Part shown: positions 32,085 through 32,106 of the stretch, piece after piece | How positions within the stretch are numbered: position 1 is the stretch's first letter | Layout of the letters: every line of letters starts with the position of its first letter | Source of the DNA: Streptomyces lateritius | GTDB taxonomy: Bacteria > Actinomycetota > Actinomycetes > Streptomycetales > Streptomycetaceae | Length of the DNA: 32,106 bases | Assembly (NCBI RefSeq): GCF_014649715.1 | Contig: NZ_BMTO01000013.1 | Coordinates: 95,563-127,668, forward strand | Direction of reading: 5' to 3' | Notes under the pieces: generated by a model | The model's database searches: none | Seen by the model: the letters and a program-made list of their open reading frames with translations, nothing else | Told to the model about the DNA's origin: nothing | Made by a program: the position numbers and the translations under genes

Positions 32085-32106
32085 TTACGGGAAGGTCAGC
32101 TTGAAG
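32085..32106 (-). CDS. C-terminal end of an unidentified gene (partial)
   Basis: Reading the minus strand from the right edge gives FKLTFP and a TAA at 32087-32085, followed by a strong terminator hairpin. Only seven codons are visible, so the product cannot be named; the call rests mainly on the position of the terminator. Confidence 0.35.

Overview
The window is very GC-rich, with strong third-position GC bias, GTG/TTG starts, GGAGG-type ribosome binding sites and long GC hairpin terminators without U-tracts. Together with an intact GlgE-pathway locus this points to a chromosomal segment of a Streptomyces or close relative. No rRNA, tRNA, CRISPR array or transposase gene was seen.

Layout. 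(1) 1-1539: a secreted GH16 beta-glucanase (runs off the left edge, minus strand) behind a clear promoter whose start region carries a 14-bp LacI-type palindrome. (2) 1561-3919: a coupled SDR/aldo-keto reductase pair, divergent from an Lrp/AsnC regulator. (3) 3916-5726: an F420-type nitroreductase fused to a hemerythrin domain, then a MerR regulator and thioredoxin with a MerR-type operator. (4) 5724-8360: a ~177-bp MITE-like repeat, then on the minus strand a short ThrRS without editing domain, preceded by a leader peptide with three consecutive Thr codons and a strong hairpin, and upstream of that a DUF6817-like/S1 RNA-binding protein. (5) 8507-10741: a HelD-type RNA polymerase-associated helicase. 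(6) 10804-18595 (minus): glgE-treS-mak(pep2)-glgB, converting trehalose to maltose, maltose 1-phosphate and branched alpha-glucan. (7) 18830-26553: an accessory block: an NmrA-like reductase divergent from an AraC regulator, then a four-gene plus-strand operon (HpaB-type flavin monooxygenase, MFS exporter, PrnB-like haem dioxygenase-fold enzyme, PHBH-type FAD monooxygenase). (8) 26682-29258: glgP, alpha-glucan phosphorylase. (9) 29279-31790 (minus): a NarL-type response regulator and a histidine kinase of odd architecture. (10) 31801-32106: a second copy of the repeat, a fragment of a third, a terminator and the last codons of another minus-strand gene.

How it fits together. The glg genes form a trehalose/glycogen interconversion module: TreS makes maltose from trehalose, Mak phosphorylates it, GlgE polymerises it, GlgB branches it, and GlgP returns glucose 1-phosphate. 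From memory, glgE and glgP are divergent neighbours in other streptomycetes, so region 7 looks like an insertion that splits that pair. It is the best candidate for an undescribed small-molecule pathway. The most striking regulatory element is the Thr-codon leader upstream of the auxiliary thrS, which reads as ribosome-mediated transcription attenuation, comparable to that reported for an auxiliary, antibiotic-resistant tryptophanyl-tRNA synthetase gene in Streptomyces.
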